From Bacteroidota bacterium (GTDB taxonomy: Bacteria; Bacteroidota; Bacteroidia; Sphingobacteriales; Sphingobacteriaceae), in NCBI GenBank assembly GCA_013286325.1, contig JABDFZ010000010.1:1-46845 (forward strand): a stretch of 46,845 nucleotides of DNA. The letters run 5' to 3'. The stretch's first letter is position 1. The number at the start of each line of letters is the position of its first letter. Below are positions 7,540-17,800 of this stretch, piece by piece. Both the position numbers and the translations under genes were made by a program. The notes below the pieces were generated by a model. That model made no database searches and was not told the DNA's origin. It saw nothing but the letters and a program-made list of their open reading frames with translations.

Positions 7540-7992
7540 TTGGCACAGCAAACATATACCAACGACGACTTTTTAGGCAAGGGCTGGAGCTTCCCTCCCA
7601 CTTTTAACATACAAAGTAAAAGTGTGGAAGTAACCGCCAAGGAAGTTGACATACAAAAAAGCCTCGAAATATTGCTTACAACAACCATAGGAGAGCGTGT
7701 AATGGAACCGAAATATGGCTGTAACATGGGTGACCTGGTTTTTGAACCATTAAACACAACTACAAAAACAATAATTATAGATCGCATACAAACTGCCATT
7801 CTATACTTCGAGCCACGCATTGATGCAAAAAATATAACCCTCGATACCACTTCCGAAACTGAGGGCCTGGTATTGGTGGTAATTGAATATATGGTGCGCA
7901 GCAGTAACTCGAGGTTCAACTTTGTCTATCCATACTATAAGGACGAAGGAACTGAAATACAAATTATAACAACAAATACACAGGTAGCCTAA
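7540..7992 (+). CDS. gp25/GPW-like baseplate protein (Afp9 type), TTG start
   Basis: The protein shows the gp25 pattern: a GKGWSFPPTF start, then DIQKSLEILLTTTIGERVM EP followed by YGCNMGDLVFEPL, and an I-D-R-I-Q-T-A-I-L helix. The EPR-type motif of gp25 (IGERVMEPKYG) is present. In T4 and eCIS it joins the sheath initiator to the baseplate wedge. The start is TTG at 7540: the next in-frame ATG lies at residue 55 and would delete the conserved domain, and the A-rich leader AATTTAAAATAAGAAG sits directly upstream. Gene order is PAAR then gp25, the reverse of Afp9-Afp10. Confidence 0.93.
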   Translation: MAQQTYTNDDFLGKGWSFPPTFNIQSKSVEVTAKEVDIQKSLEILLTTTIGERVMEPKYGCNMGDLVFEPLNTTTKTIIIDRIQTAILYFEPRIDAKNITLDTTSETEGLVLVVIEYMVRSSNSRFNFVYPYYKDEGTEIQIITTNTQVA

Positions 7993-8003
7993 CAAAAAAA
8001 TAT

Positions 8004-11000
8004 ATGGCCTGCAACGAATATAAAAATCCTTTACAGCGTGGTGGTACTGACCAGCAACAACGACAGCTTGCTGCGCTTAAAAGCGATTATGTATTGATAG
8101 ACGAGCGCGATTACAAAGAATGGATTGTATTTGCAAACCAGTTTGCTGCCTACATAAATTATTACGATGAAACCAACAATGCTACCAACAGCTGGCAGCC
8201 ATTCTTTAATTCGGATATCTCTGCAGTTATAGGCACTATTGCCATACAGGATATAAACGAATACCGGCTGGCCATTAAGGAAAAATTTGATGCCATACGT
8301 AACCCGGTAAATAAAACCAATACCAATCTTTTAAAAGGAACTTTAAACGACCTGTTTAGTGGGGTAATGACCTTAACACTGGCTTTGGATTTTTACTGCT
8401 TTAAACTTCCTGATAACAACCCGCTTAAAGCTACCATTCAAAACCTGATAACTACAAAACTTCAAAAATCATTAACAACGTTATTATCCTATTATAAGGC
8501 AGCATACAATACTAATCATACCTTATCCCTGGTAAAAGATACAGACAACAGTAAGTGGATCATATTAAACCATGCAGTCGAAAATCCGCAGACTATATTA
8601 ACTACTGAAAATCTTTCAGCAATCTGGCTTACTGGTAGTACTTCGTTAAAAACTTACTACCAATCTATTCCCGTTAACGCAAAAATATTTGGTACTGCAG
8701 CTACAGCCGAAGAAAAGATCATACATGCCTCAAATCACAATCTGTTTACAGGTGTTTTCGATACTTTTTTGCAGATATATACCCGCATTATAAACGAAGC
8801 TGAAAGCCAGCTATTAATTACGCTTGCTTCGGATAATACACACACACCGCATTACGCATTATTTATCACCTTCCTTAAACTGTTTAAGGTAGCCCGCGAA
8901 AGCCTTAATACTTTAACGCAACGCCATCTCGATTTTTATTATCAGCAGGTGTTGCAACTTGTACCAAAAAAAGCAACGGCAAGCAGCGCACACGTTGTGC
9001 TGGAGCTTGCCAAGCAGGTTGATGAGTTTATGCTGTCGAAAGGCACTGCTTTTAAAGGGGGGAAGGATGGCCTGGGTAAAGATGTTGTGTTTACGCTTGA
9101 TGATGATACTGTATTTAATAAAGCTGTTGTAACTAAGTTAATGAGCCTTTACAGAGGCGATAGTAACGACAAAATTGGCACAGTAATTAATGATGGCAGA
9201 TGGTTTGCCTCACCGGTTGCTAATAGCGATAATGGTTTAGGTGCAAAATTAACCTCGGTAAATAGCGAATGGCACCCGTTCTTTAATAAAGTATACACCG
9301 ATGGTTCATTATCTGCTATTAATATGCCTAAGGCACAGGTTGGTTTTGCAATTGCAAGCAGTTTTCTGTTTTTGAACGAAGGGCTACGTGCCGTTAGCCT
9401 TAATCTTACTTTCACCGATAAAACTTTATCCATCCCTAATCATTCAGTTGAGTGTTACGTTACCACTGCCAAAGGCTGGTACAAAGTACCGGATGGTTCT
9501 GTAACCGTTCTTCCGGCAAAAAACAGCGCGTCGCAAAACTGCTCATCGGTAAATTTCACCTTGCAGGGTAACGAACCTGCTATTGCAAACTATGATATCA
9601 CTTTACACGGAGGTACATTTAAAAGCCCGCTGCCGATAGTAAAAGTGTATCTTAAAAATGAAGATGCTACCCCCTATCCATACGACGATTTAAAGCATTA
9701 TATCCTCGAATCGGTAGAAGTTAATGTAGCAGTAGGTGGGAATGATATCTCACAACGGAACAACAACGGCTTAAAACAATTGCTGGTATCGGGCGATAGC
9801 GGCCCGTTTGATCCATCCAAACCCTTTCAACCATTTGGGGCTGCTCCAAGGGCCGGGGCATCTTTTGTTATAGGTAACAAAGAGGTATTCAGTAAAAAAG
9901 GCGCTAAAGTTTTAATAAACCTCGAATGGGCTAATATCCCTTCTGATTTCACCCAAATCAGCTATCCAGCCAGCAATAATATCCCTCCTGCGCATCTCGA
10001 GCAGATCAGTAACGGCTCGTGGGTAAAGGATGACGACCTTACTATATTCAGCTGGGGCTCGCCATGGAATTCGGTAACCAATTCCTTCTACGAGGCTTTT
10101 AAACTGGATGACGGGACGATTGTTGATTACAGCGCCCCTTATACTGCCTATGACAGCAACAGCATTAACGGCTTTTTAAAAATAACCATCGATAAAGATC
10201 TTGGCTTTGATCAATACCAGGCAGACCAGATTGCTTATTTAATTACCTTGGCTAATAAAGGCACCTGGGACCCTACCAAACCCATTCCATTTAAACCTTA
10301 CACACCTACTATAAAATCTATTTATATCAGCTATACTGCTGGTACAAATAGCAAATTAAATCAGGCTAGCCAGGACGAATTTGATGCGCGTACAGCCCAG
10401 TACTACCATCTTTCGCCCTTTGGCGAGGCCGAGCAGAGCACATGGTTAAACCCTAATCAAAATGATGTTTATGTATTCCCGCAGTTTAATCACGCTGAGG
10501 AAAGTTCTGTTGTTGATGATATTGCCGAGTTTTTAATCGGCATTGAAAATTTAACGGCAGAACAAAGCGTAAATATCCTTTTCCAGGTAGTTGACGGCAC
10601 CAGCGATCCGGTGGTTTCTATCTTTAAAAACCTTATCACCTGGAATTATCTTTCAAACAATACATGGAAGGCATTTACCGACCAGCAAGTAGTAGATAAT
10701 ACCAACTATTTAAGGCAATCGGGCGTTATCTCCTTTCAGATCCCAACGGGTGCCACTACCGATAATACATTGATGCCCGCAAATTATTTGTGGATAAAAG
10801 CATCCATTTCTATCCCAACCGATCCTAAAGCTCCTCCCGGTTCCAATAAGCCCGGAGCGGTATGCAAGTTATTAGATGTACTGGCACAGGCAGCACAGGT
10901 AACATTCGTCGACAACGGCAACGATCCGGCTTTTTTAAGCACAGCATTGCCAGCCAATACCATCAGCAAACTAGTAGACACGCAGAGCACAATAAAAAAG

Positions 11001-11762
11001 ATCACACAGCCCTACCCTTCTTTTGGCGGTAAGCCTGTTGAAAATAATGTAAGCTTTTATCAGCGTGCCAGCGAGAGGCTGCGCCATAAAGACCGCGCAA
11101 TTACCATTTGGGATTATGAACGGCTGGTATTAGAGGCCTTCCCCGATATTCATAGGGTAAAATGCCTTAACCATACCAGCTATAATAACGGCAAGTTAAA
11201 CGAGGATGCGCCTGGCTATGTAACCGTAATTACCATTCCCGATTTAACCAATCATAACGAAATAAACCCATTGCGCCCTTATACCAATGCCGATACCATT
11301 GGAAAAATACAGGCTTACCTGCAGCAACGCATCTCGTGCCAAGTTAACCTGAATGTTAACAATCCCATTTTTGAGGAGGTGCAAATGGTGTTTAAGCTGA
11401 AACTGGTGGAGGGAAAAGATTACAGCTACTACAGCAAATTACTAAAAGACAGCATCACCCGGTTTTTAAGCCCATGGGCTTACGGGCAGGCCGACGATGT
11501 GCAATTTGGCGGTAAAGTTGAAAAATCGGTATTGATAAACTTTATCGAATCGCAGCCTTATGTTGATTATATAACCGATGTTCAGTTATTCCTGTTAAGC
11601 TCCGATCCAAATGTTGTTCCCCAGGATCAGGACGAAATAACTGCAACAACAGCTATATCCATATTGGTTTCGGTACCGGCAGATAAGCACAAGGTCACAG
11701 AAATTGACGATGCAGATGCAGCAGAGAATACGGTAACGTGTACAGATACTTATAAAATATAA
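8004..11762 (+). CDS. Large baseplate J/gp47-like wedge protein (Afp11 type)
   Basis: At 1252 aa this is one of two large wedge proteins. The C-terminal part carries the baseplate J-like core: YQRASERLRHKDRAITIWDY ERLVLEAFPDIHRVKCLNH, then YVTVITIPDL and a terminal domain with QVNLNVNNPIFEEVQMVFKL and FLSPWAYGQADDVQFGGKV. Those segments correspond to gp6/gp47-type domains that assemble around the hub and trigger sheath contraction. The N-terminal ~800 residues are a Bacteroidota-type extension with mixed helical and beta-sandwich segments. It starts 11 bases after gp25 and is followed 19 bases later by the second wedge protein. Longer than Afp11 of Serratia, as usual for this phylum. Confidence 0.92.
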   Translation: MACNEYKNPLQRGGTDQQQRQLAALKSDYVLIDERDYKEWIVFANQFAAYINYYDETNNATNSWQPFFNSDISAVIGTIAIQDINEYRLAIKEKFDAIRNPVNKTNTNLLKGTLNDLFSGVMTLTLALDFYCFKLPDNNPLKATIQNLITTKLQKSLTTLLSYYKAAYNTNHTLSLVKDTDNSKWIILNHAVENPQTILTTENLSAIWLTGSTSLKTYYQSIPVNAKIFGTAATAEEKIIHASNHNLFTGVFDTFLQIYTRIINEAESQLLITLASDNTHTPHYALFITFLKLFKVARESLNTLTQRHLDFYYQQVLQLVPKKATASSAHVVLELAKQVDEFMLSKGTAFKGGKDGLGKDVVFTLDDDTVFNKAVVTKLMSLYRGDSNDKIGTVINDGRWFASPVANSDNGLGAKLTSVNSEWHPFFNKVYTDGSLSAINMPKAQVGFAIASSFLFLNEGLRAVSLNLTFTDKTLSIPNHSVECYVTTAKGWYKVPDGSVTVLPAKNSASQNCSSVNFTLQGNEPAIANYDITLHGGTFKSPLPIVKVYLKNEDATPYPYDDLKHYILESVEVNVAVGGNDISQRNNNGLKQLLVSGDSGPFDPSKPFQPFGAAPRAGASFVIGNKEVFSKKGAKVLINLEWANIPSDFTQISYPASNNIPPAHLEQISNGSWVKDDDLTIFSWGSPWNSVTNSFYEAFKLDDGTIVDYSAPYTAYDSNSINGFLKITIDKDLGFDQYQADQIAYLITLANKGTWDPTKPIPFKPYTPTIKSIYISYTAGTNSKLNQASQDEFDARTAQYYHLSPFGEAEQSTWLNPNQNDVYVFPQFNHAEESSVVDDIAEFLIGIENLTAEQSVNILFQVVDGTSDPVVSIFKNLITWNYLSNNTWKAFTDQQVVDNTNYLRQSGVISFQIPTGATTDNTLMPANYLWIKASISIPTDPKAPPGSNKPGAVCKLLDVLAQAAQVTFVDNGNDPAFLSTALPANTISKLVDTQSTIKKITQPYPSFGGKPVENNVSFYQRASERLRHKDRAITIWDYERLVLEAFPDIHRVKCLNHTSYNNGKLNEDAPGYVTVITIPDLTNHNEINPLRPYTNADTIGKIQAYLQQRISCQVNLNVNNPIFEEVQMVFKLKLVEGKDYSYYSKLLKDSITRFLSPWAYGQADDVQFGGKVEKSVLINFIESQPYVDYITDVQLFLLSSDPNVVPQDQDEITATTAISILVSVPADKHKVTEIDDADAAENTVTCTDTYKI

Positions 11763-11781
11763 ACCTGATCATACAATTGTA

Positions 11782-14700
11782 ATGGCAGATAATGTAACCA
11801 TATTAAAAAATCCACAATTGCCGGCTTCGCAGGATTATAATTATCTGCGGGCACAGGGGATGGAATACATAGAAGCCCTGGGCAATGCCCTTTGGACCGA
11901 TTATAACATACACGATCCGGGTATTACTATACTCGAAGCACTATGTTACGCCATAAGCGACCTTGGTTACCGTTCATCGTTTGATATTAAGGATATTATA
12001 GCCTTGCCGCCCAAACAGGCTCCTGATCCGGATATGCAAGCGCTGTACACTGCTAAAAACATCCTAACAGTTAACCCCTGGACAACAAGCGATTTCCGCA
12101 AACTGATGATTGATGTTGATGGCGTGAAAAACGCCTGGATGAATTGCCTGCAATGCCCCTGCGATATATTCCTGTATGCCAACTGCCTTAAAAGTGCGTT
12201 ACAGTACACTCCAACCGATCATACGGTAATTATAAAAGGAATGTATGATGTAAAGGTGGAGTTTGAGGACGATGCTACAGAAGGAGACCTTAACAGCGGC
12301 AAAATTTTACATACATTTTATTTTATAAGCGATGTAGTGAATAATATCACTTCATCGGCAGTGATCGAAATGCGCCTGCCATCGCTCAAAGCCCTGGAGG
12401 GTGATGATGCCTTAATGGCCTACTTTACCAGCCCTGTAAGTGCTTTGCAATCAGTTGATACACAATTCATATCGGGTAATAAAAATGATAACACAGATAT
12501 TCCCCAGGCCGATCTGGGCAAAGCCTTGCGGAACCCGCTTTATGCCACATTTAACATCACGCTCGATCCGTTACAGGTAAACTTGCCGGGCGGCAACCAA
12601 TTGCTAATGGTTGATAAACCTTTTACCATTTGGTTTAACAACGATGCAGATAGAAAAGCTATTCAGTTAGCTGATATAAAAGCAGCAATAAATGATATTA
12701 CCGATCAGGGTATCATTTATAATTATTTAGAGAAAATAAAATCGGCCAACATCATTATTGCGGCAGTTAGGGACACATTGCAGGCCCACAGGAACCTTTG
12801 CGAAGATTACTGCAACATTACTGCTGTTGAAACTGAGGATATAGCCATTTGCGCCGATCTAGATGTTACAGCCGACAGTGATATTGAACAAATACTGGCA
12901 CAGGCTTATTACCTGATTGATCAATACTTTAGCCCGAATATTAATTTCTACTCTTTAACCGAGATGGTACAATCTGGCTTACGGATTGATGAAATATTTG
13001 ATGGGCCACCGCTAAACAGCGGTTTTATAAAAGACGATCAGTTACAAGCCGCACAACTGAAAACCGAGCTGCATACTTCAGACATCTATGCCATATTAAT
13101 GAATATCCCGGGAGTATTGGCTGTGCGCGATCTGGTGCTGTCGCCTTACAACGATGAGGGTTTCCGCCAAAAAGGCGAGGCCTGGGTACTTGGTGTTGAT
13201 CCGGGCAAACAAGCCCGGCTTTATGTTAACGGCAGCAAATTCCTGGTATTTAAAAATGGCTTACCATTTTTACCTAATAAGTCCGAACTTGAGGATACAC
13301 TAAATGTGATCAAAGGCAATAACCTTCGCCCTAAATTTGCAGCCGGCGAAAATGAGCTGCCTGTACCCGTAGGTAAATATCAGCCGCTTACCGAATACTT
13401 CCCGGTACAATACTCCTTACCGCAAACTTATGGCGCCGGCTATTTTGGTCTGCCGTCAAATGTAAGCGATCAGCGTAAGGCACAGGCCCGGCAGCTTAAG
13501 GCATATCTGGTATTTTATGAGCAGCTTCTGGCTGATTACCTTGAACAGCTAAGCCATGTTAAAGATTTGATGTCGTTAAGTACCAGCGTTAATAAAACCT
13601 ATTTCAATCACATATTTACCAACAGCGAAATAAAGGATATAGAATCTGTTTATACTATAACACAGGCCGATCTTGATACCTTAAACGAAAGCCAGACTAC
13701 GTTTTTGAGCCGCAGGAACAGGTTTTTAGATATGCTGATGGCGCGTTTTGCCGAGCAGTTTAATGATTATGCCTTAATGCTTTACAGCTATACCGACAAT
13801 AAAAAAATAGCTGATGAAATATTAATTAACGATAAGATAGCATTTATAAAGGATATCCCTTTTACCAGCAGCAACCGCGCAAGGGCTTATAATTATAAAG
13901 ATGCCGCCAATATTTGCAGCGATAACAATATAGCAGGTATTAAAAAGCGTATCGAGCAGATTTTGGGCTTGAAACAATTTGATGATTACATTGATGTATT
14001 CGACATTACAGATACTGGCGGCAACCCTATAAAACGCCCATGGAACTTAACAGATGATGATGGTAAAGTATGGCTGGTGAGCAAAGCCGATTATTTGAGC
14101 TACCAGCCCGAAGATGCCCGCCTAAAAGCCAAGATTGACGCCAATAATGCTATCAAATACTTTACCGATGCTACCAAATATTCAGTAAAAAAGATCAGCG
14201 GGCATTGGAATATACTGGTTAGCAATAATGTAAGCCAGGTAATTGCACAATATCCAGCCACTTTCAGCAAAAGCGCTGATGCTACTGCTTATATAAGCGT
14301 TATAGTAACCTTTATACAGGACCTTGTTGCAGCCAATAAAATATTTGTTGTTGAACATTTATTATTAAGGCCGCACAACCGGCCGGGTGGTGTTATTGCG
14401 GGTGGCGATGCTTTGTTGCCTATTTGTATCACTGCAAATTGTAATATATGTGGCGATGAAGACCCATACAGTTTCCGCCTGACTATAATAATGAACGGCG
14501 AAAACGGGTTAGCAAATTCGGGCATACAATTCCGCCGCTTTGCCGAGAATACCATACGGATGGAAGTACCCGCACATTTGGGTATCAAGATCTGCTGGGT
14601 TTCAAACGCGCAGTTACAAACATTCGAGAAACTATACTGCGCATGGGAAAACGAGCTGGCCAAGCCAATTCCCGATGTTGTACTGTTAAGCAATAAACTC

Positions 14701-14817
14701 AAAAGTCTGATAGACGAGTTTAGCCAGTTAAAGAATATTTATCCAAAAGCTACACTGCACGATTGTGTGGATGGAGACGACCAAAAGAGTGTGTTTTTAA
14801 ATCAAACTGTTATTTAA
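11782..14817 (+). CDS. Second large baseplate wedge protein (Afp12 type)
   Basis: The N-terminus contains MEYIEALGNALWTDYNIHDP GITILEALCYAISDLGYRS, a motif shared by Afp12-like and T4 gp6-like baseplate proteins (trp/tyr-rich DPGITxLE motif). The 1011-aa protein continues with a mixed alpha/beta body and a C-terminal segment with several cysteines (CITANCNICGDEDPYSFRLT) and the VEHLLLRPH motif typical of this family. With the preceding gene it should form the heterodimeric baseplate wedge. It lies between the first wedge gene and the PKD-repeat gene with gaps of 19 and 11 bases. Confidence 0.9.
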   Translation: MADNVTILKNPQLPASQDYNYLRAQGMEYIEALGNALWTDYNIHDPGITILEALCYAISDLGYRSSFDIKDIIALPPKQAPDPDMQALYTAKNILTVNPWTTSDFRKLMIDVDGVKNAWMNCLQCPCDIFLYANCLKSALQYTPTDHTVIIKGMYDVKVEFEDDATEGDLNSGKILHTFYFISDVVNNITSSAVIEMRLPSLKALEGDDALMAYFTSPVSALQSVDTQFISGNKNDNTDIPQADLGKALRNPLYATFNITLDPLQVNLPGGNQLLMVDKPFTIWFNNDADRKAIQLADIKAAINDITDQGIIYNYLEKIKSANIIIAAVRDTLQAHRNLCEDYCNITAVETEDIAICADLDVTADSDIEQILAQAYYLIDQYFSPNINFYSLTEMVQSGLRIDEIFDGPPLNSGFIKDDQLQAAQLKTELHTSDIYAILMNIPGVLAVRDLVLSPYNDEGFRQKGEAWVLGVDPGKQARLYVNGSKFLVFKNGLPFLPNKSELEDTLNVIKGNNLRPKFAAGENELPVPVGKYQPLTEYFPVQYSLPQTYGAGYFGLPSNVSDQRKAQARQLKAYLVFYEQLLADYLEQLSHVKDLMSLSTSVNKTYFNHIFTNSEIKDIESVYTITQADLDTLNESQTTFLSRRNRFLDMLMARFAEQFNDYALMLYSYTDNKKIADEILINDKIAFIKDIPFTSSNRARAYNYKDAANICSDNNIAGIKKRIEQILGLKQFDDYIDVFDITDTGGNPIKRPWNLTDDDGKVWLVSKADYLSYQPEDARLKAKIDANNAIKYFTDATKYSVKKISGHWNILVSNNVSQVIAQYPATFSKSADATAYISVIVTFIQDLVAANKIFVVEHLLLRPHNRPGGVIAGGDALLPICITANCNICGDEDPYSFRLTIIMNGENGLANSGIQFRRFAENTIRMEVPAHLGIKICWVSNAQLQTFEKLYCAWENELAKPIPDVVLLSNKLKSLIDEFSQLKNIYPKATLHDCVDGDDQKSVFLNQTVI

Positions 14818-14828
14818 AATAATTTGTT

Positions 14829-17800
14829 ATGCAGCCTTCGCAATTTAACTATCCAGAGTTTGTGGCCGACCAGGTGCTCACGAGTACCAATCTTAACGAC
14901 CTCTTTTCCTACCTCGATGAGCAGGAAAGGCTAACGCGCGCTAACCTTATTGGGATTGGCGTTGTTTGCGGACTGGAAATAACAGTAAATGCCGCCGGTA
15001 CGCAGCTTACCATATCTCCGGGTTGTGGCATTACATCAGGTGGGTATCTGGTTACCTATCCAGGTGCTACACTTACCGAGTATAAATCGTATAATGCGAT
15101 TAAACCTATCAATTACGAAAAATTTGTTAATATCCCGCTGCAAAAACAACTCTACCTGTTAGATCAGCTTTTTGAAAGCGCTGTAACCGACGGCACAACT
15201 CAGCTAAGTAATGCATATCTGCAGGATAAAGTAGTAATGCTATACGTTGAACTGCTGGAAAACAGTGTAAAAAATTGCGATCCAGGCAGTTGTGACGATA
15301 AGGGCAAAAATGTTGATATCAGCTTTATACCGCTGCTTATCAGCAAAACAGATGCTGCCGCGCTCCAAACAACTGCTTCTGGTTACGATAACAGTGGCTT
15401 TCAAACATTGCCTATTTTAAAACTGCCAAGGTTTAATGTACCTGCAAGCATACTGCAGTCAACCACTCAATTGCTCGAAGAATACCGCAAAGTATTAAGC
15501 ACCACACTGATAAGCAACATTCAAACAGCATTAACAAAAACTTACAACATATTGCTGCCGCTGATAAAGGACATTTATCCAAATAACCCGTTTGCAACGC
15601 TTAATACCGACTTTGCCTTTATAAATAATAATATAACAGCGCTCGAAGCAACCAACCTTCAGTATTATTACGACCTTTTCAGTGATATTGAATTAGCTTA
15701 CAGCGAGCTTCGCGAAACCGGCATCGAAGTCTTCAGTATGTGTTGCCCAGATATCAATCTTTTCAGGTTACACTTATTATTAGGCGAAGCTGCTACAGGT
15801 AATCCGCTTGTAAAATCTGCTTACAGGCAATACTTTATTCCTTCGCCTGTAATGGAATGTCATTGCAAGCAAACACAACAGTTACGCTGGCTGTTTAAGC
15901 GTATCCAGTTGTTACTTCAAAATTTTTATGCCAGTTTCGCAGCAAGCGGCAATTTTGGGCAGATATATAATTTCGGACAGCTTTTTAACAATACATTAAA
16001 TACAACCATTAAAATTACCCCAAGCAGTTTGGGTAAATTCCCACTGGCAAAAAAAGCAATTCCGTTTTATTATCTCCCGGTTGATGGAACCGATAAACTT
16101 GTTGATAACTGGGATATTGAAAAAACAGCTAAAGGCGAAGCCGATCTTAATTTGTCGTACAATTCAAACCTTTATGCCACTGAAGACTCCGTGCTCAACC
16201 CATTGAATTATGATCTGGAACCGTATAATTTTCTGCGTATCGAGGGTCATATTGGTAAATCATATACAACAGCGTTAAAAAGCGTAATCAACTTAAGGGA
16301 TACTAACCGCCTTCCGTTTGATGTTGTAATGCTTGGTACCGACCTTGTATCCCTTAAAACGGCATTGGCTGATTTAGGGAAAACAAACACGGTAGAGCAC
16401 CTGGTTAATAAATATGCAGATCTGACAAAAGGGCCCTGCCAGTTCCAGGACCTAAATGCACAATATGATATTCTTATTGCCGAAATAATCTGCCAGCTAT
16501 GTAAAACTACAAAGTATTTCTACGGATTAAATTATTTCCAGATGGATAATCCGCCAGCTGGTGTGGTTTCAAAATTACCATTGCTGCACAAATGTGACCC
16601 CACATATTTGGTACTGCCCGGAACCATAGGCTTTTTATTTGAAAGATACTACCAGGACTACAAAAATTATAGCATTAATGATGTAATGTTTGCCCGTTTA
16701 GAAAATCAGGGTTATTTTAACAATGATAACAATATCTATTTCAGGCTCATATTAGCACTCGAAAATTTATACGAAACCTTTACCTCGACGTTAGGTAATT
16801 TTGATTACAATACTTTTTTACTGGCCTATAAAAGGCTAATTGATGTAACTGGTTCAGTAAAAGATGCGCTTACAAATCCGCCGGTTGAAGGTACAGCAGA
16901 TACTGTGGTACAGCTTGACAGGCTGGTGGCATTATGTATTCTAAGACCTATAGAAGCCCTTTATAAAGATTACCTTATCAGGTGGATCCGTGTGATGATG
17001 CTGCAAAAATTCGGATATTTTGCACGTAAACATCCCGGTATTCAGCATAAAGCAGGTGTTCCAATGGGGGGCACGTTTATTATGGTTTATCATGAGTCAC
17101 CACCGAATGCCACCACAAATACATCTGCTCCGGCACATGGAAATATTGATGTTGGTAATCTCCCGGTTTTTCATGGCACAAGTGTTAAAACATCAGGTAA
17201 TATAGTAGAAGAAAAAGCAAGCAAGGCTAAAGCCAAAGTATTTAAAGAGAGTGATGGTACCCAGGCGTCCTCCTTTGCCTCAGGCTCAGTAAAAGATACG
17301 ATGAACACTGAGCAAAAAGCGGCTGCAGGAAGTGCTGTGCATGCAGGCAGCGGGCAATCTTTCCCTATGCCTTCATTTAACATTGGCTCTATATCAAACA
17401 TTAATGATCTTAAAATTTTTGCAGCAGACAATAAGATACCGTTTGAAGATTTACTTATACTATGGCAACTGAATGATGGCGGAGGTTCTTCTATTGCCGA
17501 CGTTATTCCTGATATTGCAAACGGAACAGTTATTGCCGATTTTTATTTGCCATACCTCTGCTGTTCAGACTGCCCTCCTATACAATATACAGTTAATGAG
17601 GTGCAGGAAAACGTTACTATCTCTTTAAACCCTGCAACATTCTGCAGCGGAGATTCCGCAGCTTATGTCATAACTGTGACCCCAGCAGATAGTGATGTAA
17701 GCGGCGAAGGAGTTTCAAAGGATGGTAGCGGCAAATATGTGTTTACCCCGTCGGCTGTCAAATTTGTAAACGCGACCGACAAATCGAAAGATATTACCTT